The position numbers and the translations under genes are program-made. The notes under the pieces are model-generated. The model was not told where the DNA came from. It was given only the letters and a program-made list of their open reading frames with translations, and ran no database searches. From Typhlomys cinereus (Eukaryota; Chordata; Mammalia; Rodentia; Platacanthomyidae), in NCBI GenBank assembly GCA_023101885.1, contig JALPQD010000388.1, positions 823,001 to 887,000 on the forward strand: a stretch of 64,000 nt of DNA. The letters are read 5' to 3'. Positions 1 through 10,863 of this stretch are shown piece after piece (position 1 is the stretch's first letter; each line of letters starts with the position of its first letter).

Positions 1-1399
1 GAAGAAAATGAATAAAATTTACATTATTTCTATTTTAATATTTCAGTAATTTATACATAATGATGGCTGCTTTCATGACTTATAAATCTCTATAAAGGGA
101 CACGGAATTGACATTAAAACAAAGTGGATAGAAGGGAGTGATGTAGGACATATACACCTTTGTTGTACTTGAGTTCAAATTGTGAGAAAACTTTGCTTTT
201 ATAATATACTCATACAGTAAGTAGTTAATCACAAAAGTAGCTATATCAACCATTATGAAGTGAGTCAATCCTTTAATTGCATAAATGATAGAACCATTTA
301 CATGGGCACCACAAAGCTGAAATATTCATATTAAAAGAGCCCATATATTCTTAAAGATCCATTTGCAATTTTATAGTGTGGAAATCTTCTATTTCCTTAA
401 CATTATCTTAATTTGAAAATTGAAAGCAGGATTGAAGGCACAAACTTGTTAGATGCTGCATCTAAGATGCAATGACCCACAGTGTAAGATTGATTTATTA
501 TGTAAATAAGGAGGAAGGATTAAATATTCTGTCTAATCAGGCAGATTTCTTCATTTGATGGAGTGTCCAGGCATATAAATGAATATTCTATGAGTGCAAA
601 ATCTGCTTCAGAAAGGATTGCTTTGTGGGGTTACAATACAAAGCTTCAGAATAGCGATTTACAGAATTTACTGTGACGATTTTAGAAAACAGTTCATCTT
701 TAAACAACTGTATCTTATAATGAGAAAATTATCAGAAGCTTTTAGTTACTTAGGTTATTTAAATGAAAGATTAATTCATTTCTTATGAGCTATAAAGCCT
801 GTTGATTGCTTGCCTTGATTACTGAAACCTTGGGGCTTGAGAATCTTGCTGACTGATATATCTTCCTTTCAAACAGAATGTATTATTGAAGAATGATTTT
901 TATGATACTGCAGCATTTCAGGTAAGCACCATTCTCCCAACAAGAATGAAGAGATAATTCACACAGGAAAGTGTAATATATTTAGACCACAGCGGCAGAT
1001 CTCTGGCTGTGATTTGCCTGTCTCTCGCCAATGCCAAAACCTCGCATCTCAAATCCAAAACTCTGAACTCCACGGAGATTATCCATGAATAATTTTGCTT
1101 CTAAGTTTTTTTCAGATTACAAATAGTTATGATTTGGCAAAATGACCTTTATCTATGTATATACTAATATGCATTTTAAGAAATTATCATTAGAAAGTAG
1201 TGAACAGAGAATTACATCTAGGACAACTGAAGTAGCTTGTATATTCTTGACAACTGAAACAAACATTCTAAAATTGCCATGCTAAACTTTTAGGTGGAGG
1301 CTCTTACATTTCATTTACAGATAATATAACTATAGAAGATTTCAACATCCTAGGACATTCAGTTGAGAAATGAAATCTCTGATTTCAAATTTCATTTCG
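1..1399. other. unique intergenic DNA, no gene seen
   Basis: AT-rich sequence with short random reading frames only and no repeat family that I recognise. The stretch near 980-1090 keeps several CpG dinucleotides, which is unusual for this background, but I see no promoter or exon there. Confidence 0.5.
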
Positions 1400-1515
1400 T
1401 TCTTTCTCTTTCCTTTCTCTCTCTCCCTCTTTCTTCTTTCTCTCTCTCTCTTTCTCCTCCTTCCTTCCTTCCTTCCTTCCTTCCTTCCTTCCTTCCTTCC
1501 TTCCTTCCTTCCTTC

Positions 1516-1550
<35 letters not shown>

Positions 1551-1580
1551 TTCTTTCTTTCTTCTCTTTCCTTTCCTCTC
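1400..1580. repeat. polypyrimidine microsatellite (CT, CCTT, CTTT)
   Basis: An unbroken pyrimidine strand of about 180 bases after the last purine near 1399. It is built of CT-rich sequence, then about 13 CCTT units, then CTTT units. The lysine/arginine/glutamate- and serine/phenylalanine-rich frames across it are translation artefacts. Confidence 0.97.
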
Positions 1581-2380
1581 AGGAGTAGAAAGTCCATGAT
1601 TCCAAATTCTGGATGCTGGAAACAGTAAGAAACTATCCACAGCAAGCATTCTGAATAAAATGATAGTCAGAACTGGACAGAACATATGAGTGTGCTATTC
1701 ACCTAGATAACTTGAGAGCTGCCTTTAGTTCATTTTGCAAATCAGATCAGGTTGAAGACTTTGTAAAGTCTGCAGTAGTCATTGCCTTAGTGATATCCAA
1801 ACTCAGCAGAATTAATCTAAATTTCCTCATCTCTCCCATCTCTCTAAACAGAATTAGATGAAGTATTAAAAGGAAATTCTGGAGCCCATTTTTGAGAGGG
1901 TGGCAGATATGAGAGCAGTACAATTACACTCAAACTGGCAGATTTGGAGAATTTGGGATTTGTGATGTCTGAAGCAAGCCAGGGCCAAGATTAACTGATG
2001 CTATTAAAATGATCATGGCCATCTGCCTTCCAGGATGCTAATGCAGAACTCGACTCAGAACACTACTTATTAGCACTGAAATAATAATGCATAATTTTCA
2101 GCAAAGTTTGTTACTCAGTTGCTTTTAAATAGTCTCCAATATTTCAAGACCATGTCTATAAAAATCAATGTTCCATAATATTTTGAAATAATTCTGTTAA
2201 TTTCTATATTCAGTCTTTTCCACATCTCCTGTTTTATACTTCTCCTCTTTAGGTAATTTTTAAGACATGTTTGCTTTTAAAAGTTTGTCCATTCCTGTTG
2301 CTACAGTCTCAGCTGAAATTATAGATAGAGCTTTTATCACAAATGAATTGAGGAGTTGTCAAGGAAATGAATGATCTGCA

Positions 2381-2414
<34 letters not shown>

Positions 2415-3574
2415 TAAAACAAAGAATGTGTGTGTGTGTGTGTGTAAAGATATTTTGGGGTCTGAGATATCTGGGGAAGAAGAGATTCAAATTTCAAAAA
2501 AAAACCTTTTATGTCCATTTAAAAATGAAAGTCAAGAAAAGAAAGAATGAGGAAAACAACCACTAATCACAATTCTCCATTGACTTTTGTTCTCTGCAGC
2601 TGTGCAAATGTGAGCACGGTTTTCTTGCATTGGTATTTCATATGCAGGCTGTGAGCAGCACAAGATACCAGGAAATGGACATGTAAATCAGTTTTTATAA
2701 TTTATTGTGGTTCCTCCAGGTAACATAAGGTTAAATTTTGGCTATTAGAGAAAATAAAAACAACTCATACTTTTCTATTTTATATTCAGTGGCTAGCTAG
2801 CACTTTATAGAAGGTTAATTAATTAATAATTAATGTAGACAATGTCTTATTCTTTATCTTAGGTTGGTCTGGAAATCACTATATGCCCAGGGTGGCATTA
2901 ACTCCCAGGTTCTGGTATTATATAGATGGAAGTACCCCATGGGAGTGAAAAATGTACTGCAAAAATCACGTGAGAAAAGTACTGTTGGAAATTCGACTTG
3001 CTAATTCATCAATTTCATTTTTAATTCAGATAATTAATGCAGACTCAGGTTTTGTTTCTATCCCACTGAAAGAGCACAATAGGGATGAGAATTTAGAGTA
3101 GGCTATCCAACATCTTTCTCCTGCAAGTCTAAAATTCAGTTGTGAACACTGGATCTTCAGAGAATACCCACAACTAGAGGGCTGCAAGGGCAACAGTGGT
3201 CAACTTTATGCCTCATTCAACCGAAATATGCCAATAATCTAATATGCAAATAGTGCACAAAACCCCATCTAAGAGAGAAAGAAGGATCAATGTTTGTTCC
3301 TTTTAATTAGCAATCAATACATCGTCCATCCTTCCATGGCTAACAGCTTCTAAAAAATGCAGGAAGAGGCAGATTTTGATTTCCTGTTATTTCTGGAAGT
3401 AGAAGTTCTTCATATGCAGGTTGGCAGGATTTGGGGAGAGTATTCTATTTGCACTCTTTTCTGCATTCTCCTCGTTGTCTCAGCTTTCTAGCCACATGAG
3501 TCAACTCTATAGAGATCTTAATGCCCAACACGCTTAGTGACATGGAGGAAAGTATTTTTTAAGAGTAAGAGAAA
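1581..3574. other. unique intergenic DNA with small microsatellites
   Basis: No gene or recognised transposon. It contains an (AT)n run at 2379-2407 followed by a (TG)n run at 2427-2445. The rest is unremarkable AT-rich sequence. Confidence 0.5.
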
Positions 3575-3580
3575 CAATAA

Positions 3581-4013
3581 TGTGGAACCACCGATTCAGG
3601 GAGGCCCTAGTCTGGCTCCTGAATTCAGGACAAGCCTGGACGTACAGACATGCCCAGGACATGTCCCAGCAGAGGATCATGCAGGTGGAGGGATGAACAA
3701 CCTATGGGAAGCTGCTATCTAACCTGCACCTGCAATGGACAATGAGTAAACAGTTAAATGACAGGTAGCTGCCCCCCCCCACCCCCCGCCCGCTCAGGAT
3801 GGATGTCAACACCTGATTGGACCCTGACCCTATATAAGCCCAAACACCCTTAATGACTCTGAATTTGTGACATCTCGTCCACTGATGCTTCTCACCTGAT
3901 TTCTGGGGTCTAGTGGTGACCCTGTGGCCGGCTTGCCCATTTGCCTCCAACCTTGAGGCCCCTGCCATTTCCCCTCATTCCCAACGACTGGCCTGGCAGG
4001 AGTTATGGCAACA
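3581..4013 (+). mobile_element. solo LTR, ERVK-like (6-bp target duplication)
   Basis: A 433-bp unit that begins TGTGGAACC and ends GGCAACA. It is flanked directly by CAATAA at 3575-3580 and 4014-4019, a perfect 6-bp duplication as made by class II (ERVK-type) integrases. An inverted CCAAT box (ATTGG, 3816-3820) lies 11 bp before a TATA box (TATATAA, 3831-3837), the usual order of an LTR U3 promoter. There is no internal viral sequence on either side, so the provirus has collapsed to one LTR. I cannot name the family; orientation follows the TATA box. Confidence 0.75.
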
Positions 4014-4021
4014 CAATAACA

Positions 4022-4200
4022 GTAATTTTTTTTTTAATTTCCACTCATACAAACTTAACAGGTATACTGATCCACCCCCTCCCTCCAACCCCCATCCCAC
4101 TGTGGCCCCCACCCCCCCTTCCCTCCCCATCCCCCAGTGCCTCCCCCTCCCATCCCCGGAGCCTCCTTTAATAAGCATGCCAAAACTTTTTCTCTTCTGA
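4022..4200 (-). mobile_element. L1 3' end, 5'-truncated
   Basis: Read on the minus strand, this has the L1 3' UTR guanine-rich tract, then the terminal GTTTGTATGAG-type sequence near 4047-4062, then poly(A) at 4024-4037 (poly-T on plus). It matches the 3' ends at 25044, 45978, 57240 and 63365 but is more diverged. The 5' boundary is uncertain and no clear target duplication is visible. Confidence 0.75.
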
Positions 4201-4330
4201 CTGCTACAGCTTTTTCAAAAGTCCCAGTACGCTCCAAGCCCTAGATGGTTCCATCGCCTGGATATTTACTTTTAGTATCCTGCTTCTCTAGGAAACGGTC
4301 CCGTTTTGCGAGGAGAACAGAAAACATCCT

Positions 4331-4341
4331 CCAAAACTTTT
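4331..4341. repeat. target site duplication of full-length L1 (left copy)
   Basis: CCAAAACTTTT stands directly before the L1 poly-T tract and is repeated exactly at 10661-10671, directly after the L1 5' end. In the empty site the sequence reads CTTTT/GAG, close to the TTTT/A preference of L1 endonuclease. Confidence 0.9.
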
Positions 4342-5329
4342 TTTTTTTTTTTGATTTTTTTTTTTATTAAAAATTTAATTATACATTTTAAAAATTTTTT
4401 ACCAGTTCCCTCCCTCCCCCCTCTTCCCCCTCCCCTTCCCCCAGTGCCTCCCCCCCAATTCCCAGAGAGTCCTTTATTGTGTGTGCCTAACTCTCCACTG
4501 TGTCCTCCTCTCCGATGACATATAAGGACCCAGTGGCATTTCCATAAGCCCTTTCTCTTGTTCCCCTTAAGCATAAGATCACTACTATGGCTGTCAATCC
4601 CTTGCCTCCAGGGGTCTCGGTGCCCTTATCAGATGCTAGACTTTATGAGGGCAACAGTGCGCTGGACATTGCGCAGGGCATGCAAAGTTCCATTATGATT
4701 GCTTTGGCCCCAACTATTGTTGAGAATCTTGCAAATCGTTGCTCCTCCCATCCTTTTGCTCTTACAATCTTACCGCCCCCTCTTCCGCAAATGTCCCTGA
4801 GCTCCAGGATGGGGAGAGATTAGGCTGTCCTAGTTCTATGTGATTGATATAGAGTCTCTGAAGTTCTGGATTGTGGTTTGTTGATTTTCTTTTGCAGTTT
4901 TGCTGCTCCTGCAATTCCCTTCACTCCATTCTGCTGGGCACTGTATGTCACCCCCTGGCCAGAGACAAAAAGCTGTTAAACTGGAGTCTTGTTGTAATAG
5001 CACTTCAAGGGTAGATGTAATAAGAGTAGGAAACCTCACTGAGAGAGGGGTCCATCACCCATTTGCAAAATGATTACTTTTTATCTGCTACACTATATGC
5101 CCTCCCCTTCTGGTGAGATCAGGAAAGAACGTCTGTGAACTTAACCAGGTTTCTCATTACTTACTTGCAGACCTTCATGGAGGCCTATTTTCTCTGCTGT
5201 AACATGGTCTCCTCTCTCTTGTTTCTGGTGTGGCCCTCCTAACCCATCTCTCTTGTTCATAATCCTTGTAATTACTGTGTTACATAGGTTTACTTTGAGT
5301 GTCCCAATGTGGGCTGGGTGAGTTTGGTA
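4342..5329 (-). other. L1 3' UTR with G-rich tract and poly(A)
   Basis: It lies between the ORF2 stop and the poly(A). On the L1 strand 4404-4454 is an almost pure purine tract with several runs of four or more guanines, typical of rodent L1 3' UTRs and able in principle to form a G-quadruplex. A small inverted repeat sits at 4664-4692. The related frames on either strand are not genes. Confidence 0.85.
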
Positions 5330-8300
5330 CTAGGAGCCACCTATTAGGGAGTACATACGGCGCTTAATTTTCTGGGTTTGGGATACTTCACTTAATATAA
5401 TTCTTTCTAATGACATCCATTTCCCAGAAAATTCCAGTAATTCATCATTTTTGATGGCTGAGTAGTACTCCATTGTATAGATGTACCACAGTTTCCTTAT
5501 CCACTCGTCAACTGTTGGACATTTAGGTTGATTCCATGACTTTGCTATTGTAAACAGTGCTGCTATGAACATGGTCGAGCTTGTGCTATCGAGGCGAACC
5601 TTTGCTGCTTGGGGGGTTATTCCCAAAAGTGGGATAGCAGGGTCATATGGCATTTCAATCTTTAATTTCTTTAAGAATCTCCAGACGGCTCGCCAGAGTG
5701 GCTGTATGAGCCTGCATTCCCACCAACAATGTAGGAGAGTTCCCCTCTCTCCACATCCTCTCCAGCATTTGTCGTTGTTTGTATTGTGGATTTTTTGCCA
5801 TCCTGACCGGGGTGAGATGATATCTCAGGGAAGTTTTGATTTGCATTTCCCTGATGGCGAAGGAAGTGGAGCATTTTTTAAGATAATTGATAGACATTTT
5901 AATTTCATCCCTGGTAAAGTTTCTTTGAAGTTCCAGGGCCCATTTTTTAATTGGGCCAGTGTTTTCCTTGGAGTTTAATTTTCTAAGTTCTTTGTGCACT
6001 CTGGACAGTAGAGCTCTGTCAGATATGTGGTTAGTGAAGATTTTCTCCCATTCTGTGGGTTGCCTTTGAGCTCGTGTGACAATCTCTTTATCTGAACAGA
6101 AGCTCTTTAATCTCACAAGATCCCAACTGTTGAGAGTTGGTAGCAGTGACTGTGCCATTGGATGTCTGTTTAGGAACTGTTGGCCTAGCCCAACCAGCTC
6201 GAGGGAGTTCCCTATCCTTTCAACTATGGTTTTTAAAGTCTCTGGCCTGATATCAAGGTCCTTGATCCATTTGGAATTAAGTCTTGTACATGGTGACAAG
6301 TACGGGTCCAGCTTTAATCTTCTGCATGTGGAGATCCAGTTTTGCCAGCACCATTTGTTGAAGATGCTGTTCTTTTTCCATTGGATTCTTTGGGCCCCTT
6401 TGTCAAAGACCAAATGGCTGTAACTTTGTGGGCTTATATCTGGGTCTTCAATCCTTATCCATTGATCTGTGTGTCTATTTTGGAGCCAGTACCAGGCTGT
6501 CTTTATAACTATGGATTTGTAGTATAGACTTAGGTTTGGTATGGTAATACCTCCAGCTGTGTTTTTGTTACTCAGGATTGTTTTTGCTATCCTGGGTCTT
6601 TTGTGCCTCCAAATGAACTTTGAGATTGTTTGGTCAACTTCTTTGAAGAATTGCTTTGGGATTTTGATTGGTATAGCATTGAATCTGTATATTGCCTTTG
6701 GTAGGATGGTCATTTTTACAATGTTGATTCTGCCAATCCAGGAACAAGGGAGGTCTTTCCACCTTCTGGTGTCTTCTGCAATTTCTTTCTTTAGGGTTTT
6801 AAAGTTTTCATTGTAAAGGTCTTTACCTCCTTAGTTAGGTTTATACCAAGGTATTTCATTTTTTTAGGGGTTATAGTAAATGGCATGGTTTCTCTCAAGG
6901 CTTTTTCACTTCTTTCATTCTGGGCATATAGGAAGGCCTCTGATTTTTGCACATTTATTTTGTATCCTGCCACCCTGCTGAACTTCTCAATTAGTTCCAG
7001 GAGCTTCCTGGTGGAGTTTTTGGGATCACTCAGGTATAAGATCATGTCATCTGCAAATAGAGATAGCTTGACTTCTTCCTTGCCAATTTGAATCCCTCTT
7101 ATGTCCCTTTCTTGTCTTATGGCTTCGGCTAAGACTTCAAGTACAATATTGAATAGAAGTGGTGAGAGTGGACAGCCTTGTCTTGTTCCTGATCGAAGTG
7201 GGAATGCTTCCAATTGTTCCCCATTGAGCATAATCCTTGCTGTGGGCTTGTTGTATACAGCTTTTATTATATTGATAAAGGTTCCTTCCATTCCTACTGT
7301 CTCTAGCGTTTTGATCATAAAAGGCTGTTGGATCTTGTCAAAAGCTTTTTCTGCATCTATCGAGAGTATCATGTGGTCTTGGACTTTGGACTGGTTTACA
7401 TGATGAATTACATTTATTGATTTGCGTATGTTGAACCAACCTTGTGTGCCGGGGATGAAGCCTACTTGGTCCCCATGAATGATCTTTTTAATATGTTTTT
7501 GAATCCGATTTGCTAAGACTTTGTTGAGAATCTTTGCATCTGTGTTCATCAGGGAGATCGGCCTATAGTTTTCTTTTTTAAGTGAATCTTTATTAGGTTT
7601 TGGGATTAAAACGATATTAGCTTCATAGAAGGAATTTGGTAGTGTTCCTTCCTTTGCTATTTGATGGAACAGTTTAAGGAGTATTGGTGTTATTAACTCC
7701 TTAAATGTCTTGTAGAACTCTGTGCTGAATCCATCTGGTCCAGGACATTTTTTGGTGGGAAGATTCGAGATTACTTCCTCAATTTCCTTATATGTTATAG
7801 GACTATTTAAATAATTCACAACTTCCTGATTCAATTTAGGTAAGTTGTGTTTACTTAGAAATTCATCCATCTCTTTTGTGTTGTCAAACTTCACAGAGTA
7901 TAAGTTTTTGAAATATGATGTTATAATTCTCTGGATTTCTTGGGTATCCGTAGTGATAACTCCATGTTCATTTCTAATTTGTTAATTTGGGTTTTCTCTC
8001 TCTTGCTTTTGGTTAGTTTAGCTAGGGGTGTATCAATCTTGTTGATTTTTTCAAAGAACCAGCTTTTTGATTGGTTGATTTTTTCTATCGTTTTTCTTAG
8101 TCTCGATTTCAGATATTTCTCCCCTTATTTTGCTAATCTCTTCTCTTCTACTGCTTTTAGGATCAGATTGCTCTAGTTTCTCTAAGCTTTAAGCTGCATT
8201 GTTAAGTTGTTTATTTCTGATGTTTCCATTTTTTTGACGTGGGCATTAAGAGCTATGAACTTACCTCTTAGAACAGCTTTCATTGTGTCCCAGAGATTTT

Positions 8301-9150
8301 GGTAAGTTGTATTTTCGTTATCATTCACTTCCAGGAAATCTTGAATTTCCTTTTAATTTCTTCCTGAATCCAGTTCTCATTCAGCATCATAGTGTTAAGT
8401 TTCCAGGAGTTAGTGCATTTTCTCTTGTTTGATGTGTTGTGGATGTCCAGCTTTAGGCCGTGGTGGTCTGATAGGGCACAGGTTAGAATTTCAACTTTCT
8501 TGTATATGTGTAGATTCATTTTGTGGCCCAATATGTGATCTATTTGGAGAAAGTTCCATGTGCTGCTGAGAAAAATGTGTATTCTTTGGTTCGTGGGTGA
8601 AAGTTCGATAGAGATCTGTGAGGTCCATTTCTTTCAGGGTTTGATTAAGTTCCAAAGTGTCTCTGTTAAGCTTTTGACCTGTTGATCTATCCCATGTAGA
8701 GAGGGCGGTGTTGAAGTCCCCAAGATTTATCGTTTGGGGGTTGATTTCTTGCTTTAGACGCTGTAGGCTTTTCTTAATGAATGTGGAGGGGCCCGTATTG
8801 GGTGCATATATGTTCAGTATTGTGAAATCTTCCTGGTGAATTGTACCTCTGACTAAAATGTAGTATCCATCCGTGTCTCTTATAATTTTTTTTGGTTTGA
8901 AATCCACTTTGTCTGATAGCATAATGGCTACCCCTGCCTGTTTTCTGCTTCCATTTGCTTGTAGAATTGTTGACCAGCCTTTTATTTTTAGAGCGTGCCT
9001 ATCTTTTGTGGTGAGATGGGTTTCCTGCAGGCAACAGATTGATGGATTGTGATTTTTAATCCAAGTTTGTAATCTGTGTCTCTTGATCGGTGAATTAAGT
9101 CCATTAACATTTAGTGTTATAATGGAGAAACTATTGTTAATTCCAGACAT
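5330..9150 (-). pseudogene. L1 ORF2 (endonuclease / reverse transcriptase), frameshifted
   Basis: ORF2p nicks target DNA and copies L1 RNA into it. The 3.8-kb span matches the usual ~1,275 codons. From the start at 9150 the endonuclease domain shows NVNGLNSPIKR, CLQETHL and GDFN (near 8715). Reverse transcriptase motifs follow: CPGPDGF (near 7740), [13 protein letters not shown] (near 7150-7200) and the catalytic FADD at 7046-7057. Near 5700-5760 is the C-terminal Cys-rich segment, and the protein ends LIGGS. At least eight 1-nt indels split it into pieces (for example at 8599, 8543-8545, near 6810 and at 5791-5796), almost all in mononucleotide runs. The frameshifts at 8543-8600 fall just before the endonuclease SKIDHI region. 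I see no clustering of nonsense substitutions. Confidence 0.95.
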
Positions 9151-9200
9151 TTATTATGTTTAGTAGCTTTTATAAGTATATTGCTTCGCTTTTAATGGTG

Positions 9201-10268
9201 TTATATTTGCCTTTTGTTCTCCTGGATATGCCTGTTTTTTTCTTCACGCTTGAGTATCATTTCTAGCAGTTTTGAAGGCCTGGTTTGGTGGCCATGTATC
9301 CCTTAAAGTTGTCTTTGTGCTGGAAAATTTTTCTTTCTCCCTCGATCATGACTGATAGTTTTGCAGGGTAAATCAGCCTGGGTTGACATTTTTGCTCATT
9401 CAATACTTGAAGTATGTCTCTCCAAGCTCTTCTTGCTTTTACTGTTTCGACTGAGAAGTCATTTGTTATTTTAATAGGTTTGCCTTTAAAAGTGACTTGT
9501 TTTTTCTCCCTTGAAGCTCTCATCACCAGTTCTTTATCTTGAATGTGGAGTGTTTTAACTATTATTTGCCGCGGTGTGCTTCTATTTGGTCGTATCTGTT
9601 TGGGGTGCGGAATGCCTCTTGTATATGAATGGGCCTCTCTTTTTTAGATGAGGAAAGTTTTCCTTGATGATCGTTTGAAAAATTTCCTCAGGGGTGGTAT
9701 TTTGAGATTCTTGCTCCGGTATTCCATGAATACGCATGTTAGGCTTCTTCAGAGTGTCCCATATCTCTTGGATATTTCTCTCAAGTATCTTTTTGGCTTT
9801 AACAACCTCTTCCATTGAGCTGGTTAGTACTCCCACTTTATCTTCAAGGTCTGAAATTCTGTTTTCTGCTTCATTAGTTCTGTTGATAAGACTCTCTGTG
9901 GCGTTCTGGGTTGAAGATAACTTGTCTTTTAGCTCAGTTTTAAACTCTGCTTGAGTTTGTTTTAACTGTTCTATGCCACTTTTTGTTTCTTGCACTGTTT
10001 TTCTCAACTCCTCCAGATGTCTGTTGTGTTGCTCTTCAAAGCGATTGATTCGATTATGTAATTCCTCCCGGATTTCCTCTTTCATAGTATTGAACATGGT
10101 AATGATCATATTTTGAAAGTCTTTATCCTGGGTGGGGCTTTCTTGGCCTTTTTCCGCGGGTTTGTTCTTGTTGGAGTCTAACATTATGGGATTAATTTCT
10201 TCAGTGGGAAATTTGTTTACTTGAGTGTTGCTTCTCATGGATTTGCACTTTGACTTTGGCATTGTCAT
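9201..10268 (-). pseudogene. L1 ORF1 (RNA-binding chaperone), frameshifted
   Basis: ORF1p is the trimeric RNA-binding protein that coats L1 RNA. The first 228-codon stretch (10268-9582) begins MTMPKSKCKS. It holds a long coiled coil at about residues 55-150, rich in E, K, Q and L heptads, and the start of the RRM-like domain (IQEIWDTLKKPNMRI). A missing base in an A-run (T6 at 9640-9645 on plus) shifts the frame. The C-terminal domain continues in another frame at 9526-9263 with RRAWRDILQVL and PRLIYPAKLS. Two more 1-nt losses lie at 9565-9567 and 9270-9273. The stop expected for the family is at 9201-9203, giving about 356 codons. Confidence 0.93.
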
Positions 10269-10660
10269 TTTAACTCTTAAGATCTCTCAATTTCACTAAA
10301 CTGAATTATTTGGCCTGGGGTACTGGTGGGCGGGGCCTGAACGGGGACTTACCTAGGGCGCGGGGTGAGGCCCGGGTGGACCGCGTGCGTGTCCTGACCG
10401 GCGGAGCCGGGTGGGGCGAAAAGGAAGGATGGGCGCGTCGGCGTGGAGCTATTTAACCCGAGGGCAGCTGGGGCGGGGCCCGGGCGCAGGGGGAGGTGCT
10501 CCTCGTCCCTCGGCCCCTGCGCGGCTCCGGCTGGATGGTGGGAGTCGGAGCCGGGTCCCCGTGGGCTGACCTGGGGGTCCTAGAGCGCGCGTTGAGGCCC
10601 GGCTGGATCTCGCGTAGGCGTCCCGACCGGCGGAGCGGGGGCGGGGCGAAAAAGGGAAGC
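10269..10660 (-). promoter_or_regulatory. L1 5' UTR / promoter with tandem monomers
   Basis: A 392-bp GC- and CpG-rich block in an AT-rich neighbourhood, immediately upstream of ORF1. It contains two copies of one unit. The sequence from 10352 (CCTAGGGCG) recurs from 10579 (CCTAGAGCG) with about 80% identity over 80 bp, including a shared GACCGGCGGAG and GGGGCGAAAA. The period is 227 bp. This is the monomer arrangement known from murine L1 promoters, with about 1.4 monomers here. The upstream unit is cut off by the insertion boundary. Confidence 0.85.
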
Positions 10661-10671
10661 CCAAAACTTTT
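10661..10671. repeat. target site duplication of full-length L1 (right copy)
   Basis: Exact second copy of CCAAAACTTTT directly after the L1 5' end. See the left copy at 4331-4341. Confidence 0.9.
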
Positions 10672-10782
10672 GAGATGTCTTCTCTACAGACTTTGGAGCT
10701 GTATTCATCCATTCTTAAAGACTGTCACATTACTTCATATGAAAAAGATACAAACTACAGAATTTAATTTTAGTGATGTTTA

Positions 10783-10863
10783 GGTCTCTCTCTCAGTCTC
10801 TCTCTCTCTTTCTTTGTCTCTCTCTCTCTCTCTCTCTCTCATACACAGACACACACACACACA
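10783..10863. repeat. (CT)n-(CA)n microsatellite
   Basis: CT-rich run with several interruptions followed by (AC)n. It could be the tail of a decayed minus-strand SINE, but no SINE body is recognisable beside it. Confidence 0.9.

Larger units (their letters stand above)
4342..10660 (-). mobile_element. nearly full-length L1 retrotransposon
   Basis: A 6.3-kb minus-strand L1 with all parts in order: a CpG-rich 5' UTR (10269-10660), ORF1 (9201-10268), a 50-bp spacer, ORF2 (5330-9150), a 3' UTR with a guanine-rich tract (4342-5329) and poly(A). An 11-bp duplication flanks it. Reading frames are long and the promoter keeps many CpGs, so the element looks young. The many 1-nt frameshifts mean it cannot be autonomous as written. 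The last bases of the 3' UTR differ from other copies: a short segment with the GTTTGTATGAG motif is missing before the poly(A). Confidence 0.95.

Noticed and set aside
1363..1685. overlapping frames rich in serine/phenylalanine/leucine or lysine/glutamate/arginine
   Set aside because: They are translations of a pyrimidine microsatellite in several frames.
3581..4013. host gene promoter based on CCAAT and TATA boxes
   Set aside because: The boxes lie inside a unit with TG...CA ends and exact 6-bp flanking duplications, which identifies an LTR.
10269..10660. CpG island of a host gene
   Set aside because: The CpG-rich block is the L1 5' UTR. It ends exactly at the L1 target duplication and leads into ORF1.
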